The notes under the pieces are model-generated. The model worked only from the letters and a program-made list of their open reading frames with translations. It searched no databases and had not been told where the DNA came from. From contig URHP01000035.1 of assembly GCA_900547645.1 (NCBI GenBank), forward strand, positions 1-14,677: 14,677 bases of DNA, written 5' to 3'. Positions 1 to 7,353 of this stretch are shown here, one piece after another (the stretch's first letter is position 1; every line of letters starts with the position of its first letter). The DNA comes from an uncultured Eubacteriales bacterium. Lineage in GTDB: Bacteria; Bacillota; Clostridia; Christensenellales; Borkfalkiaceae. Both the position numbers and the translations under genes were made by a program.

Positions 1-32
1 TATTTTACTGGAACAACAAGAGAATTTCTCTC

Positions 33-74
33 AAACTAAAAGGAATGAGCCCGGTTGGATACCGAACTCATTCC
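33..74 (-). terminator. Rho-independent terminator of the LRR lipoprotein gene
   Basis: Read on the minus strand, GGAATGAG (74-67) pairs perfectly with CTCATTCC (49-42). After two mismatches a further three pairs form (CGG with CCG) around a 7-nt loop, and the tract TTTTAGTTT follows at 41-33. It lies about 75 nt beyond the stop codon of the lipoprotein gene and faces the right way to end that transcript. Bases 1-32 show nothing recognisable. Confidence 0.8.
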
Positions 75-147
75 AAAACAATCTAATTCTTTTTTGTCCA
101 AACTTTGGGGTTCACTTCATTCAGCGCACGGGCGGCTTTTTATCGCT

Positions 148-2361
148 TTATCCATTCTTATTCCAGATAACGGGCGTTATGCCGTCATCGTCATAGTGCC
201 AGTAATTGCCGTCGTACCCCGTCTGCCCGTCTCCGAGCGGCGGTTCCTGTTCGCTGTAAAAATATACGGTTGCCTGCGACCATTCTGCGCTGTCCGCATA
301 TCTGTACACTTCTTCCCACGCCTGCTGCGTTCCCTGATAGAATATTTCTGCCAGGGAAAGGCAGTTAGTGAAAGCGTCTCCGGATATCCGCCGGATATTT
401 TCAGAAAGCACAATGCGTTTCAGGGAAACACAATCTTCAAATATATCTCTATTAAAAACACCAATTTGCGTTATGCCGCTTCCAAGCACAACGCTTTCAA
501 GCCTGTAACATCCGCTGAAGGCGCGATTGCCGATACTCGTGACGCTGTCCGGAATGACGATCTCCGTCAATGATGTACATCCGCTGAACGCCTCAGCATA
601 AATTCCAACGATTCCATCCATGAGCGTCACGCGCTCCAGATTCGTGCAGCCGGCAAACAGCTCCGACTCGACCCGTCCCCGCTCCGAGGAAACCGTAACT
701 TGCCGCAGGCTTGTGCAATTTTCCAGCCGCATATAATAATCCCCGGAAAGGACAAGCTCGGTAACCAACTCACCATTCATATACAGCTTCCACGGCACAG
801 ACGAGGAATAGCCGCACTCCGCCCACACAGCAAGGTCGGCAACGTCGATCTTTTCCAAACTGCAATCTCTGAATGCCATACTCCCGATGCTCGTCACACT
901 GCTTGGAATGGTGATACTCGTCAACCCGCTGCAACCATAGAACGCCAATGGTCCGATACTTGTTACACCGCTTGGAATGGCAATACTCGTCAGCCCTGTG
1001 CATCCACTAAATGTACTTTCTTCAATATTCGTTACGTCGTTGGGAATGGTGATACTTGCCAGCCCGCTACAACCGTAGAATGCATGATTCCCGATACTTG
1101 TCACACCGTTCGGAAGAATAATATCTGCCAATCCCTTACAATCCCTAAACGCATCATTTCCGATGCTCTTTACGCTCTCCGGCAAGACGATCTCCGTCAA
1201 TAATTCCCGACCTTCAAACAAGCTGTCGGGAATATGCGTAATGCCGTCCGGGACGGTAAACTTTCCCTCCATGGATACCGAAACATAGACGATCTCCGTC
1301 TTTTCCCGATTGTAGATGACGCCGTCCTCACAGACGTACAGGGGATGTCCATCTTCCACCAGAAAGGTGCCCGACAATATTGTTCCCTGTTCGTTATACA
1401 ACGGCGGGCATCCCCATTCCACCCTGGTAAAGTCAATATTGTCAAAAGTCAATGCCGACGGAATGACAAATGCGGTCGTGTTGCCGAAAGTAGCTGACAG
1501 TTCGATAATTTTCTGAACTGTAAAATTACACAGCACAACAGGCAACATGGGTGTTTCCTCTCTCCCGAGATATGTCAAACCGCATGCATTTTCGACCCCG
1601 TCATAGTAATCGGACCACCAAAAATCCCAATCCTCTTCGTTGATCCATGACGAGGTATAAACGGCCGTAACGGTGACTTTCCGCCCCGCAGCGCTCCAAT
1701 CGAAGCAACTTCCGATCTCCCACTCACCCACACAGTCCTCCCGTTCGGGAAGGGCGGGCTGTGGGATTGCCTGTTCTGTACAGGAATAGGTATCGCTTTG
1801 CAGAACCGTTCCGTCATAAGACAAAAATTCCACATCAACTTGCTGTTTGCTGATGTCAGGCATGCAATTTTCCTTGCAGAAGTATGCCGATTCATACAAT
1901 TCCCCTTCCAACTGCATAGCGCCGTCAGAAATTGTTCCCGTCATCGTAGGAAACTCGCCCGATATGGAACTCGCGGGAATATAATGAAATGTCAGCACAA
2001 TGCCGCCGTCATCACTCAACTGATAGACTCCTCCATAGATTCCCTGCTCAAGGGAACCGGTAGACCAACCTTTCTCTTCGTTAAAATAAAAAGGTGAATA
2101 CTGAAAAAGCCAGTAATAGTCGAATGTTCCGTCGTCGTACAGACGAATAAAATTATGATAATCGTATGCAGCGCAAAGCGTTGCCTGCGCGCCATCCGGT
2201 TTGGTCTCTACGGTGTATCCGTACAGATAGTACGTGCCCGCAACGGAATCGGCCGAGGTGCTCACATTAGTTTCCCGCTCTTCGCCGCACCCCACAAGTC
2301 CGAGCGCGAAAAACAGCGCGCAGAGCGTCGTCAGCACAATGAGTAAATACTTCCGTTTCAT
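148..2361 (-). CDS. BspA-like leucine-rich-repeat surface lipoprotein
   Basis: Predicted 737-residue exported lipoprotein anchored on the outer face of the membrane. The start is the ATG at 2361, because AGGAGGG lies just upstream; the ATG at 2376 would place that site inside the gene. Residues 1-24 are a signal peptide (KRK, then a hydrophobic stretch) and the lipobox is LVGC with Cys25. Residues about 40-165 look like a beta-rich, lipocalin-like domain. Residues about 175-236 resemble an InlB/Flg_new-type beta-grasp repeat, ending VTVTAVYT. Two blocks of 23-residue LRR_5 (BspA/TpLRR) units follow, about 368-503 and 552-675, with the pattern L..I.IP..VTSIG..AF.GC. They are separated by a degenerate insert. 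The tail ends in the motif NYWHYDDDGITPVIW. BspA-type repeats usually mediate binding to host or bacterial surfaces; the ligand here is unknown. The gene is monocistronic and visibly AT-richer than its neighbours. Confidence 0.9.
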   Translation of the reverse strand: MKRKYLLIVLTTLCALFFALGLVGCGEERETNVSTSADSVAGTYYLYGYTVETKPDGAQATLCAAYDYHNFIRLYDDGTFDYYWLFQYSPFYFNEEKGWSTGSLEQGIYGGVYQLSDDGGIVLTFHYIPASSISGEFPTMTGTISDGAMQLEGELYESAYFCKENCMPDISKQQVDVEFLSYDGTVLQSDTYSCTEQAIPQPALPEREDCVGEWEIGSCFDWSAAGRKVTVTAVYTSSWINEEDWDFWWSDYYDGVENACGLTYLGREETPMLPVVLCNFTVQKIIELSATFGNTTAFVIPSALTFDNIDFTRVEWGCPPLYNEQGTILSGTFLVEDGHPLYVCEDGVIYNREKTEIVYVSVSMEGKFTVPDGITHIPDSLFEGRELLTEIVLPESVKSIGNDAFRDCKGLADIILPNGVTSIGNHAFYGCSGLASITIPNDVTNIEESTFSGCTGLTSIAIPSGVTSIGPLAFYGCSGLTSITIPSSVTSIGSMAFRDCSLEKIDVADLAVWAECGYSSSVPWKLYMNGELVTELVLSGDYYMRLENCTSLRQVTVSSERGRVESELFAGCTNLERVTLMDGIVGIYAEAFSGCTSLTEIVIPDSVTSIGNRAFSGCYRLESVVLGSGITQIGVFNRDIFEDCVSLKRIVLSENIRRISGDAFTNCLSLAEIFYQGTQQAWEEVYRYADSAEWSQATVYFYSEQEPPLGDGQTGYDGNYWHYDDDGITPVIWNKNG

Positions 2362-2400
2362 AAATCCCTCCTGCATTTCTTCACATTCTTTTATAGTACA

Positions 2401-2428
2401 ATTATAGCGTCCCCCCCCCGAAAGTCAA
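2401..2428 (-). promoter_or_regulatory. Promoter of the LRR lipoprotein gene with a G9 tract in its spacer
   Basis: On the minus strand TTGACT (2428-2423) is followed after 16 bp by a perfect TATAAT (2406-2401), about 40 nt before the start codon. Nine consecutive G residues (2419-2411) lie within the spacer. The spacer is one base short of the 17-bp optimum, so gain or loss of one G would be expected to change promoter strength. The -35 and -10 boxes are directly visible; the switching is inference. Confidence 0.75.
2411..2419. repeat. Homopolymer C9/G9 tract
   Basis: Nine C on the plus strand, the longest G/C homopolymer I noticed in the window. It sits exactly between the -35 and -10 boxes of the lipoprotein promoter. 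Such tracts are prone to slipped-strand mispairing, and also to sequencing or assembly length errors. Confidence 0.85.
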
Positions 2429-2475
2429 GTTTTTTGCGACGATCCACAAATTTTCAAAAAATATCCCCCGCCTGC

Positions 2476-2504
2476 TTGCGAAATGCGCTTCCTTGGGGTA
2501 TAAT
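2476..2504 (+). promoter_or_regulatory. Sigma-A-type promoter of gpmI
   Basis: TTGCGA (2476-2481), a 17-bp spacer and a perfect TATAAT (2499-2504), with the expected start of transcription near 2511. The ribosome binding site AAGAGG (2523-2528) and the gpmI ATG at 2535 follow. It is divergent from the lipoprotein promoter, and the two -35 boxes are about 48 bp apart. Confidence 0.75.
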
Positions 2505-2534
2505 AAAGCAGAACAAACTTACAAGAGGTACTCT

Positions 2535-4129
2535 ATGAAACAAACTTGTGCGATCATCATTATGGACGGCTACGGACTTGCTCCCGCGGGCAAAGGCAAT
2601 GCCATTTCCATCGACGGCAGCAAAAACGTGAACGCCTACCGCGCCGAATACCCCTCCGCCACGCTGGGCGCGAGCGGCAGAGCCGTGGGGCTTCCCGACG
2701 GTCAGATGGGAAATTCCGAAGTCGGTCACCTGAACATGGGCGCGGGGCGCATCGTCTATCAGGATCTGACAAAGATCACCAAAGAGATCGAAGACGGCGA
2801 ATTCTTCCGGAATCCCGCCCTCTTAAAGGCGATGGAAAACGCCAAAAACAACGGCAAAAAGCTGCACCTTTGGGGACTTTTGTCGGACGGCGGCGTGCAC
2901 AGCCACATTACGCACCTCTATGCGCTGCTGGAAATGGCAAAGCGCCACGGCGTGCCCGAAACATACGTACACGCCTTTCTTGACGGACGCGACACGCCCC
3001 CCGCTTCCGCCGTCAACTATGTGCAGGAACTGCTGGACGAGATGAAGAAGCTGGGCTACGGCAAGCTCGCATCCCTCTCGGGCAGATACTATGCGATGGA
3101 CCGCGACAACAATTGGGACCGCATCGAAAAGGCGTACGACATGCTCACGCTGGGAACGGGCGTTCAGGCGGACGATCCCGTCGCCGCGCTGCACAAATCG
3201 TATGATGCGGGCGTAACGGACGAATTTGTTCTGCCCACCAACATTACGGAAAACGGCAAGCCCGTCGCGCTCGTGGAGGAGGGCGATTCCGTCATCTTCT
3301 TCAACTTCCGCCCCGACCGCGCAAGGGAGATCACGCGCGCGTTCTCGCAGGATCCCTTTGTCGTTCCCAAGGGAACGGCGTTCGAGCGCAAGACGGGATT
3401 TTTACACCCTACGTACGTGTGCTTCACCGTGTACGACGCGGAATACAAAAACGTGGAGATCGCCTTCCCCAAGCAGACGATGAAGAACACGCTGGGAGAA
3501 TACCTGGCGTCCCTCGGAAAGAAGCAGCTGCGCATTGCCGAAACGGAGAAATACGCGCACGTCACGTTCTTCTTCAACGGCGGCGTGGAAGCGCCCAACA
3601 AGGGCGAAGTGCGCGTGCTCATCAACTCGCCCAAGGTCGCGACCTACGACCTGCAGCCCGAAATGAGCGCGCCCGAAGTGACCGAACGCGCCATTCAGGA
3701 ACTGAAAACGGGCGAATATGACGCAATGATCCTCAACTTTGCCAACTGCGACATGGTGGGACATACGGGCGTCATTCCCGCGGCAGTCAAGGCGGTGCAC
3801 ACCGTGGACGAATGCGTGAAAAAGGTGGTCGACCAGATCCTGTCAATCGTCGGCAGCGTCAGATGTGTATAAGAGACAGCCTGTCAATGGGCGGCAGCGT
3901 CCTTCTGACGGCGGATCACGGCAATGCGGACAAGATGCTCGCCGACGACGGCGAACCCTTCACGGCGCACACCACCAACCCCGTGCCCGTGGTGCTCATC
4001 TCCGAACAGTACAAGAATGCGACGCTGAGAAAGGACGGCATCCTCGCCGACCTTGCCCCCACCCTGCTCGAAGTCATGGGCCTGCCCGTTCCCGCCGAAA
4101 TGACCGGAAAGAGTCTGATCGAAAAATAA
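2535..4129 (+). CDS. gpmI: 2,3-bisphosphoglycerate-independent phosphoglycerate mutase, reading frame broken by an adapter artefact
   Basis: Interconverts 3- and 2-phosphoglycerate in glycolysis, using two metal ions (usually Mn) and a phosphoserine intermediate; cytosolic. Start ATG 2535 follows AAGAGG; the start at 2493 lies upstream of the predicted promoter -10 box and is rejected. Visible family features: metal-ligand Asp11 in MDGYG, catalytic Ser61 in [12 protein letters not shown], His122 in [15 protein letters not shown] (150-156), GRYYAMDRD (183-191), FRPDRARE (258-265), and the C-terminal metal motif TADHGNAD after the break. As printed, the frame ends at a TAA (3870-3872) inside the adapter after about 437 true codons, and the rest continues in another frame to the stop at 4127-4129. 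Removing 41 bp (33-nt adapter plus 8 duplicated bases) restores one frame of 517 residues, a normal length, reading [18 protein letters not shown] across the join. The real gene is very probably intact. Confidence 0.95.
3847..3879 (+). other. Illumina Nextera read-1 transposase adapter (assembly artefact) inside gpmI
   Basis: The 14-nt primer part TCGTCGGCAGCGTC (3847-3860) is directly followed by the 19-bp Tn5 mosaic end AGATGTGTATAAGAGACAG (3861-3879). Together they form the complete 33-nt Nextera read-1 oligonucleotide with no mismatch. CCTGTCAAT occurs on both sides (3839-3847 and 3880-3888), the first copy sharing its final T with the adapter. This is synthetic sequence, not a natural transposon: there is no transposase and only one mosaic end. 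Confidence 0.98.
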
Positions 4130-4139
4130 GACATGCAAG

Positions 4140-4187
4140 AAAACCCGCGCGGCTTTTACGCTGAAAGCCGCGCGGGTTTTTATTGTT
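4140..4187 (+). terminator. Bidirectional rho-independent terminator between gpmI and plsY
   Basis: A perfect 17-bp inverted repeat (4140-4156 with 4164-4180, core CCCGCGCGGC) surrounds a 7-nt loop. On the plus strand the GC-rich arm runs into TTTTTATTGTTTT, which ends gpmI 10 nt after its stop. On the minus strand it runs into TTTTCTT, so it can also stop der-plsY transcripts arriving from the right. Confidence 0.92.
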
Positions 4188-4201
4188 TTCTTCCGTTCAC
4201 G

Positions 4202-4233
4202 AAACATTCCCGCGCTTTTGCACGGGAATGTTT
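4202..4233 (-). terminator. Inverted repeat just after plsY, possible auxiliary terminator
   Basis: AAACATTCCCG (4202-4212) pairs perfectly with CGGGAATGTTT (4223-4233) around a 10-nt loop, 8 nt beyond the plsY stop. On the minus strand only three T follow the stem, so it is a weak terminator by itself. It may instead protect the 3' end or act together with the strong hairpin at 4140-4180. Confidence 0.4.
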
Positions 4234-4241
4234 TGAACGAT

Positions 4242-4988
4242 TTACATATTCTGCGTACCGCGCTTGCCGTGCGAGAGTTTTTTGACGGAAGTACGGTGCT
4301 CTTCGCCCGCGAACAGGCGGACAAGGTTTTTGCGGTGCGCGAACCACGTCAGAAAATTCAGCGCAAGCAGCAGCATGAAAATTGCGATCACCCAGCCGCT
4401 CAACAGCATGCCGTTCGCCGAATAGCGGAACCAAAAGACCAGCCCCTGCCAGACGGAAAAGCCCGAAACGCCCAGAAGCGAACCCATCGAGCCCCATTCC
4501 GTGAGCGCGATATACCCCACGACCACAAACAGCAGCACGGCAAGCACGATGAGGATGTTCCAGGGATCTTCGCACGAAAGGCAGAACCAGAACAGTCCCA
4601 GGGACGAAGCGATGCCCTTCCCGCCGCGGAACTTCATGGTCACGGGCCAGATATGCCCGATGATGACGAACACGCCGCAAAAATAACGGGTAAAATCGGA
4701 GACGACGACCTGCGTCCCTTCAAACACATACCCGCGGAAGAGGAAATAGCTGACGAGCGCGGGCACGCCCCCCTTACAGGCGTCCAGCAAAAAGTTCAGA
4801 AGCCCGATCTTCAGCCCGAATTCGCGGCTCATGTTCATGGTGCCGGGGTTTCCGCTGCCGATCTTATGCACGTCCTTATGCTTGGTCTTTGCAATGATGA
4901 CGGCAAAGTTAAAGCACCCGATAAAATAGCAGACGACCGCCATCAGCACAAACCAATACCAGCTTTGGGAAAGGAGCAGCTCTTTCAT
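4242..4988 (-). CDS. plsY: Acyl-phosphate:glycerol-3-phosphate acyltransferase (PlsY)
   Basis: Integral membrane enzyme that transfers an acyl group from acyl-phosphate to glycerol-3-phosphate, giving lysophosphatidic acid, the first committed step of phospholipid synthesis in most Gram-positives. The 248-residue protein has several hydrophobic segments and the family motifs: SGNPGTMNMSREFG (45-58, the SGNxGATNxxR motif), GHIWPVTMKFRGGKGIAS (111-128, the GHxFPxFxxFKGGKG motif) and TEWGSMGS (163-170). Two features are unusual: motif 1 has GTMN where GATN is typical, and the protein is about 50 residues longer than the usual 200, with extra sequence in the middle and a basic tail. Its ATG overlaps the der stop (ATGA, 4985-4988), which implies translational coupling. 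PlsX is not in the window. Confidence 0.93.
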   Translation of the reverse strand: MKELLLSQSWYWFVLMAVVCYFIGCFNFAVIIAKTKHKDVHKIGSGNPGTMNMSREFGLKIGLLNFLLDACKGGVPALVSYFLFRGYVFEGTQVVVSDFTRYFCGVFVIIGHIWPVTMKFRGGKGIASSLGLFWFCLSCEDPWNILIVLAVLLFVVVGYIALTEWGSMGSLLGVSGFSVWQGLVFWFRYSANGMLLSGWVIAIFMLLLALNFLTWFAHRKNLVRLFAGEEHRTSVKKLSHGKRGTQNM

Positions 4989-6295
4989 TCGTTCTCCTTC
5001 TTGTTCCGTACCTTGATGCGGATGGGCGTTCCCGAAAAGTCATAGGCGCCGCGGATGACGTTTTCCAGATAGCGTTCATAGGAAAAGTGCAGCAGCCCTT
5101 CGTCGTTGACCATGAGCACAAAGAGCGGCGGATGCACGGCGACCTGCGAAGCGTAATAGAGCTTCATGCGCCTGCCCTGATAGGACGGCGGTTCCGAAAC
5201 GCGCATGGCGTCCATCAGAAGATCGTTGAGGTCGCCCGTCGGAACGCGGAAGCCCGCGTGTGCGTAGACCTCCCATGCCAGAGCCAGCAGCCTGTCCGTG
5301 CGCTGTCCCGTCTTTGCCGAAACGTACGCCGAACGGAAATAGTCCATGAACTTGAGCTCTTCCTTCAGCTTCGCCTCAAACTTTTCGACGGTATGCGTAT
5401 CCTTTTCGATGAGATCCCACTTGTTCATGACGATCACGGAAGGTTTCCCCTGCTCGTGCACGTAGCCGATGATCTTGACGTCCTGTTCGGTGATGCCCTC
5501 CTGTGCATCCACCACCAGGAGACACACGTCGGCGCGGCGCACCGCGTCAAATGCGCGCAGCACGGAATAGTACTCCACGTCGTCCTCCACCGACCGCTTG
5601 CGGCGGATGCCCGCCGTATCGATGATGGTATACGCCCTGCCCTCCCGCTCGAAGCGCGTGTCCACCGCGTCGCGCGTGGTGCCCGCAACGGGCGTGACGA
5701 TGGTGCGTTCCTGTCCCAGAAGACGGTTGACGAGCGAACTTTTGCCCGCGTTCGGCTTGCCGACGACGGCGATCTTCAGAGAATCGTCCTCCGCTTCCTC
5801 CCCCTGCGGGAAAAGTTCCACCGCCTTGTCGAGCAGATCGCCGATGCCGCGCGAATGTTCGGAGGAGACGGCAAACGGTTCGCCCAAGCCCAGAGAATAG
5901 AACTCGAACAGCTTGTCCGGCGAATAGTCGTCCACCTTGTTGACGGCAAGGATCACGGGTTTTTTGCAGCGGCGCAGATAGTCGGCGACGTCGTAGTCGG
6001 ACGAGGTAAGCCCCTCTCTGCCGTCCGTAAAGAACACGATGACGTCCGCAAGCTCCACGGCAGCCTGCGCCTGCAGGGCGATCTGTTTCCACATGACGTC
6101 CTCGCTCTTGAGTTCGATGCCGCCCGTATCGATGAGCGTAAAGGGTTTGCCGCGCCATTCGCAGTCCGCGGTGATGCGGTCGCGCGTGACGCCCGGCCTG
6201 TTTTCCGTAATGGAGATCTTGCGTCCCGCGACCTTGTTGAAAAACGTGCTCTTTCCGACGTTGGGACGCCCCACGATCGCAATGACCGGAAGCAT
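4985..6295 (-). CDS. der: Ribosome-assembly GTPase Der (EngA)
   Basis: Essential double-domain GTPase that helps mature the 50S ribosomal subunit. The 436-residue length is typical. GTPase domain 1 has a P-loop GRPNVGKS (9-16), G3 DTGG (56-59) and G4 NKVD (120-123). Domain 2 has a P-loop GKPNAGKS (179-186), G3 DTAG (226-229) and G4 NKWD (291-294). The C-terminal KH-like domain occupies about 350-436. The second P-loop has Lys and Ala where GRPNVGKS is common, still within the P-loop pattern. ATG 6295 is preceded by GGGAGG with a 7-nt gap. It is the first gene of a two-gene unit with plsY and has its own promoter at 6385-6413. Confidence 0.97.
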   Translation of the reverse strand: MLPVIAIVGRPNVGKSTFFNKVAGRKISITENRPGVTRDRITADCEWRGKPFTLIDTGGIELKSEDVMWKQIALQAQAAVELADVIVFFTDGREGLTSSDYDVADYLRRCKKPVILAVNKVDDYSPDKLFEFYSLGLGEPFAVSSEHSRGIGDLLDKAVELFPQGEEAEDDSLKIAVVGKPNAGKSSLVNRLLGQERTIVTPVAGTTRDAVDTRFEREGRAYTIIDTAGIRRKRSVEDDVEYYSVLRAFDAVRRADVCLLVVDAQEGITEQDVKIIGYVHEQGKPSVIVMNKWDLIEKDTHTVEKFEAKLKEELKFMDYFRSAYVSAKTGQRTDRLLALAWEVYAHAGFRVPTGDLNDLLMDAMRVSEPPSYQGRRMKLYYASQVAVHPPLFVLMVNDEGLLHFSYERYLENVIRGAYDFSGTPIRIKVRNKKENE

Positions 6296-6384
6296 AATCA
6301 GCCCTCCCGTTAGTTTCCTGTTTGATAATCAAACGAATCCGCCCTTGTGCATCATCCGGACACGATCCGCATTTTCTCCCCTAT

Positions 6385-6413
6385 AGTATAGAAAAATTCC
6401 GCGGTTTTGTAAA
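6385..6413 (-). promoter_or_regulatory. Promoter of der-plsY
   Basis: On the minus strand TTTACA (6413-6408), 17 bp, TATACT (6390-6385), about 90 nt before the der start. The -35 box lies in the T-rich tail of the terminator of the preceding operon, so termination of one unit and initiation of the next share sequence. Confidence 0.72.
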
Positions 6414-6439
6414 GAAAAAACGGCACAAATGCGCCGTTT
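6411..6439 (-). terminator. Rho-independent terminator of the lgt-pyrR operon
   Basis: On the minus strand AAACGGCGCA (6439-6430) and TGTGCCGTTT (6427-6418) form a 10-bp stem with one G-U pair and a 2-nt loop, followed by TTTCTTT. It starts 16 nt after the stop codon of the last operon gene (6455). Its tail overlaps the -35 box of the der promoter. Confidence 0.82.
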
Positions 6440-6454
6440 CTCCCGCAATTTTTC

Positions 6455-6802
6455 TCAGATGCCAAGCGTCATCCCCAGGATGGTACCCGCAATGTAGATG
6501 ACAAGGAAGACGAAATACGCGATCTTCCAGCCCTTGCGTTTGCCGCGCACGAAGAACCAGCCGGGAATGGCGATCGCCGCAAGCAGGCAGTACTGCGACA
6601 CGAGATTGAGCGCCTGCATCACGACCGCGCCGCCCGTATTTTCAAGGATCCACTTGAGAATGGGACCGATCACAAGCAAAATTGCCGCTGCCGCGAGCGC
6701 GCAGAAAGCGAGCACGTTGACAAGGCTGCCCAGCGTAAACGACGAGCGGCGGCCGGGCGTGGACTTCTTTTGTTCGTTCTGTTTGTTCTGTTGTTGTGCC
6801 AT
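6455..6802 (-). CDS. Small three-helix membrane protein, function unknown
   Basis: The start is ATG 6802, preceded by GGAGG with a 6-nt gap; the longer frame from 6931 would overlap pyrR and is rejected. The 115-residue protein has a hydrophilic, Gln/Lys-rich N-terminus (1-22) and three predicted membrane helices at about 25-50, 60-86 and 93-113. Helices 2 and 3 are joined by a basic loop, VRGKRKGWK, which would be cytoplasmic by the positive-inside rule. I recognise no family or catalytic motif. It is the last gene of the lgt operon, 16 nt after pyrR and followed by a terminator. Confidence 0.85.
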   Translation of the reverse strand: MAQQQNKQNEQKKSTPGRRSSFTLGSLVNVLAFCALAAAAILLVIGPILKWILENTGGAVVMQALNLVSQYCLLAAIAIPGWFFVRGKRKGWKIAYFVFLVIYIAGTILGMTLGI

Positions 6803-6818
6803 ATCAATCCTCCGAAAA

Positions 6819-7343
6819 TCAGATTTCTTTTTTATACAGATCGACGGCGTCTTCGCCGTCCGTCTCTTCGAAATGCACGACGACGCGCTCCGAACGCGAC
6901 GTAGGCACGTTTTTCCCCACGCCGTCCGCACGGAAAGGAAGCTCCCTGTGTCCGCGGTCGATCAGCGTGAACAGTCTGACCGACTTGGCGCGCCCGAGGG
7001 ACGCGAGCGCAGACAGCGCCGCGCGCACCGTCCTGCCCGTGTAGATCACGTCGTCGCACAGGACGACGTTCCTCCCCTCGATCTCAAAATCCACCTCGCT
7101 CCCCTTGAACACGGCGTCGCAGCCGTCCAGAAGATCGTCGCGGTAGAGCGAAATATCGAGGATCCCGACGGGAACTTCAACGCCCTCTAATCGGGCGAGT
7201 TCCGCCTGCATCCTGCGTGCGAGGATGACGCCCCGCGTACGGATGCCGATCAGCACGAAATCCGTGCCCTTGTTGAGTTCCGCCGCCTGCATGGCGAGCC
7301 GCGTAACGGCGCGCCGCATCTCGTCGGCATTGAGAATGCGCAT
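6819..7343 (-). CDS. pyrR: Bifunctional pyr operon regulator / uracil phosphoribosyltransferase PyrR
   Basis: In Bacillota PyrR binds pyr mRNA when UMP is high and causes attenuation; it also has weak uracil phosphoribosyltransferase activity. ATG 7343 follows AAGGAGG with a 5-nt gap, giving 174 residues (B. subtilis PyrR has about 180). Visible features are IRTRGVILA (34-42), the PRPP-binding motif [13 protein letters not shown] (93-105), and the strongly conserved [19 protein letters not shown] (127-145). It begins 10 nt after rluD, an arrangement (lspA-rluD-pyrR) known in many Bacillota. No pyrimidine biosynthesis genes are nearby, so its RNA targets must lie elsewhere. Confidence 0.96.
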   Translation of the reverse strand: MRILNADEMRRAVTRLAMQAAELNKGTDFVLIGIRTRGVILARRMQAELARLEGVEVPVGILDISLYRDDLLDGCDAVFKGSEVDFEIEGRNVVLCDDVIYTGRTVRAALSALASLGRAKSVRLFTLIDRGHRELPFRADGVGKNVPTSRSERVVVHFEETDGEDAVDLYKKEI

Positions 7344-7353
7344 CACTTCCTCC

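Noticed and set aside
870..1200. Regularly spaced similar DNA segments, as in a CRISPR array
   Set aside because: The spacing is 69 bp, the units are degenerate and encode LRR residues in frame; there are no unique spacers.
55..1203. Open frames on the plus strand opposite the LRR gene (55-573 and 700-1203), one with a periodic pattern
   Set aside because: They are antisense shadows; the periodicity comes from the 69-bp LRR repeats on the minus strand. No ribosome binding sites or recognisable proteins.
3839..3888. Natural Tn5-like transposon remnant with a 9-bp target duplication
   Set aside because: There is only one mosaic end, joined to the synthetic Nextera primer sequence; no transposase or second end is present.
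3812..4129. Separate 105-codon gene starting at 3812
   Set aside because: It is the C-terminal part of gpmI thrown out of frame by the adapter; its apparent start lies in the other reading frame of gpmI and reads through the adapter.
5087..6313. Long plus-strand frame opposite der
   Set aside because: Shadow of the unmistakable Der GTPase on the other strand.
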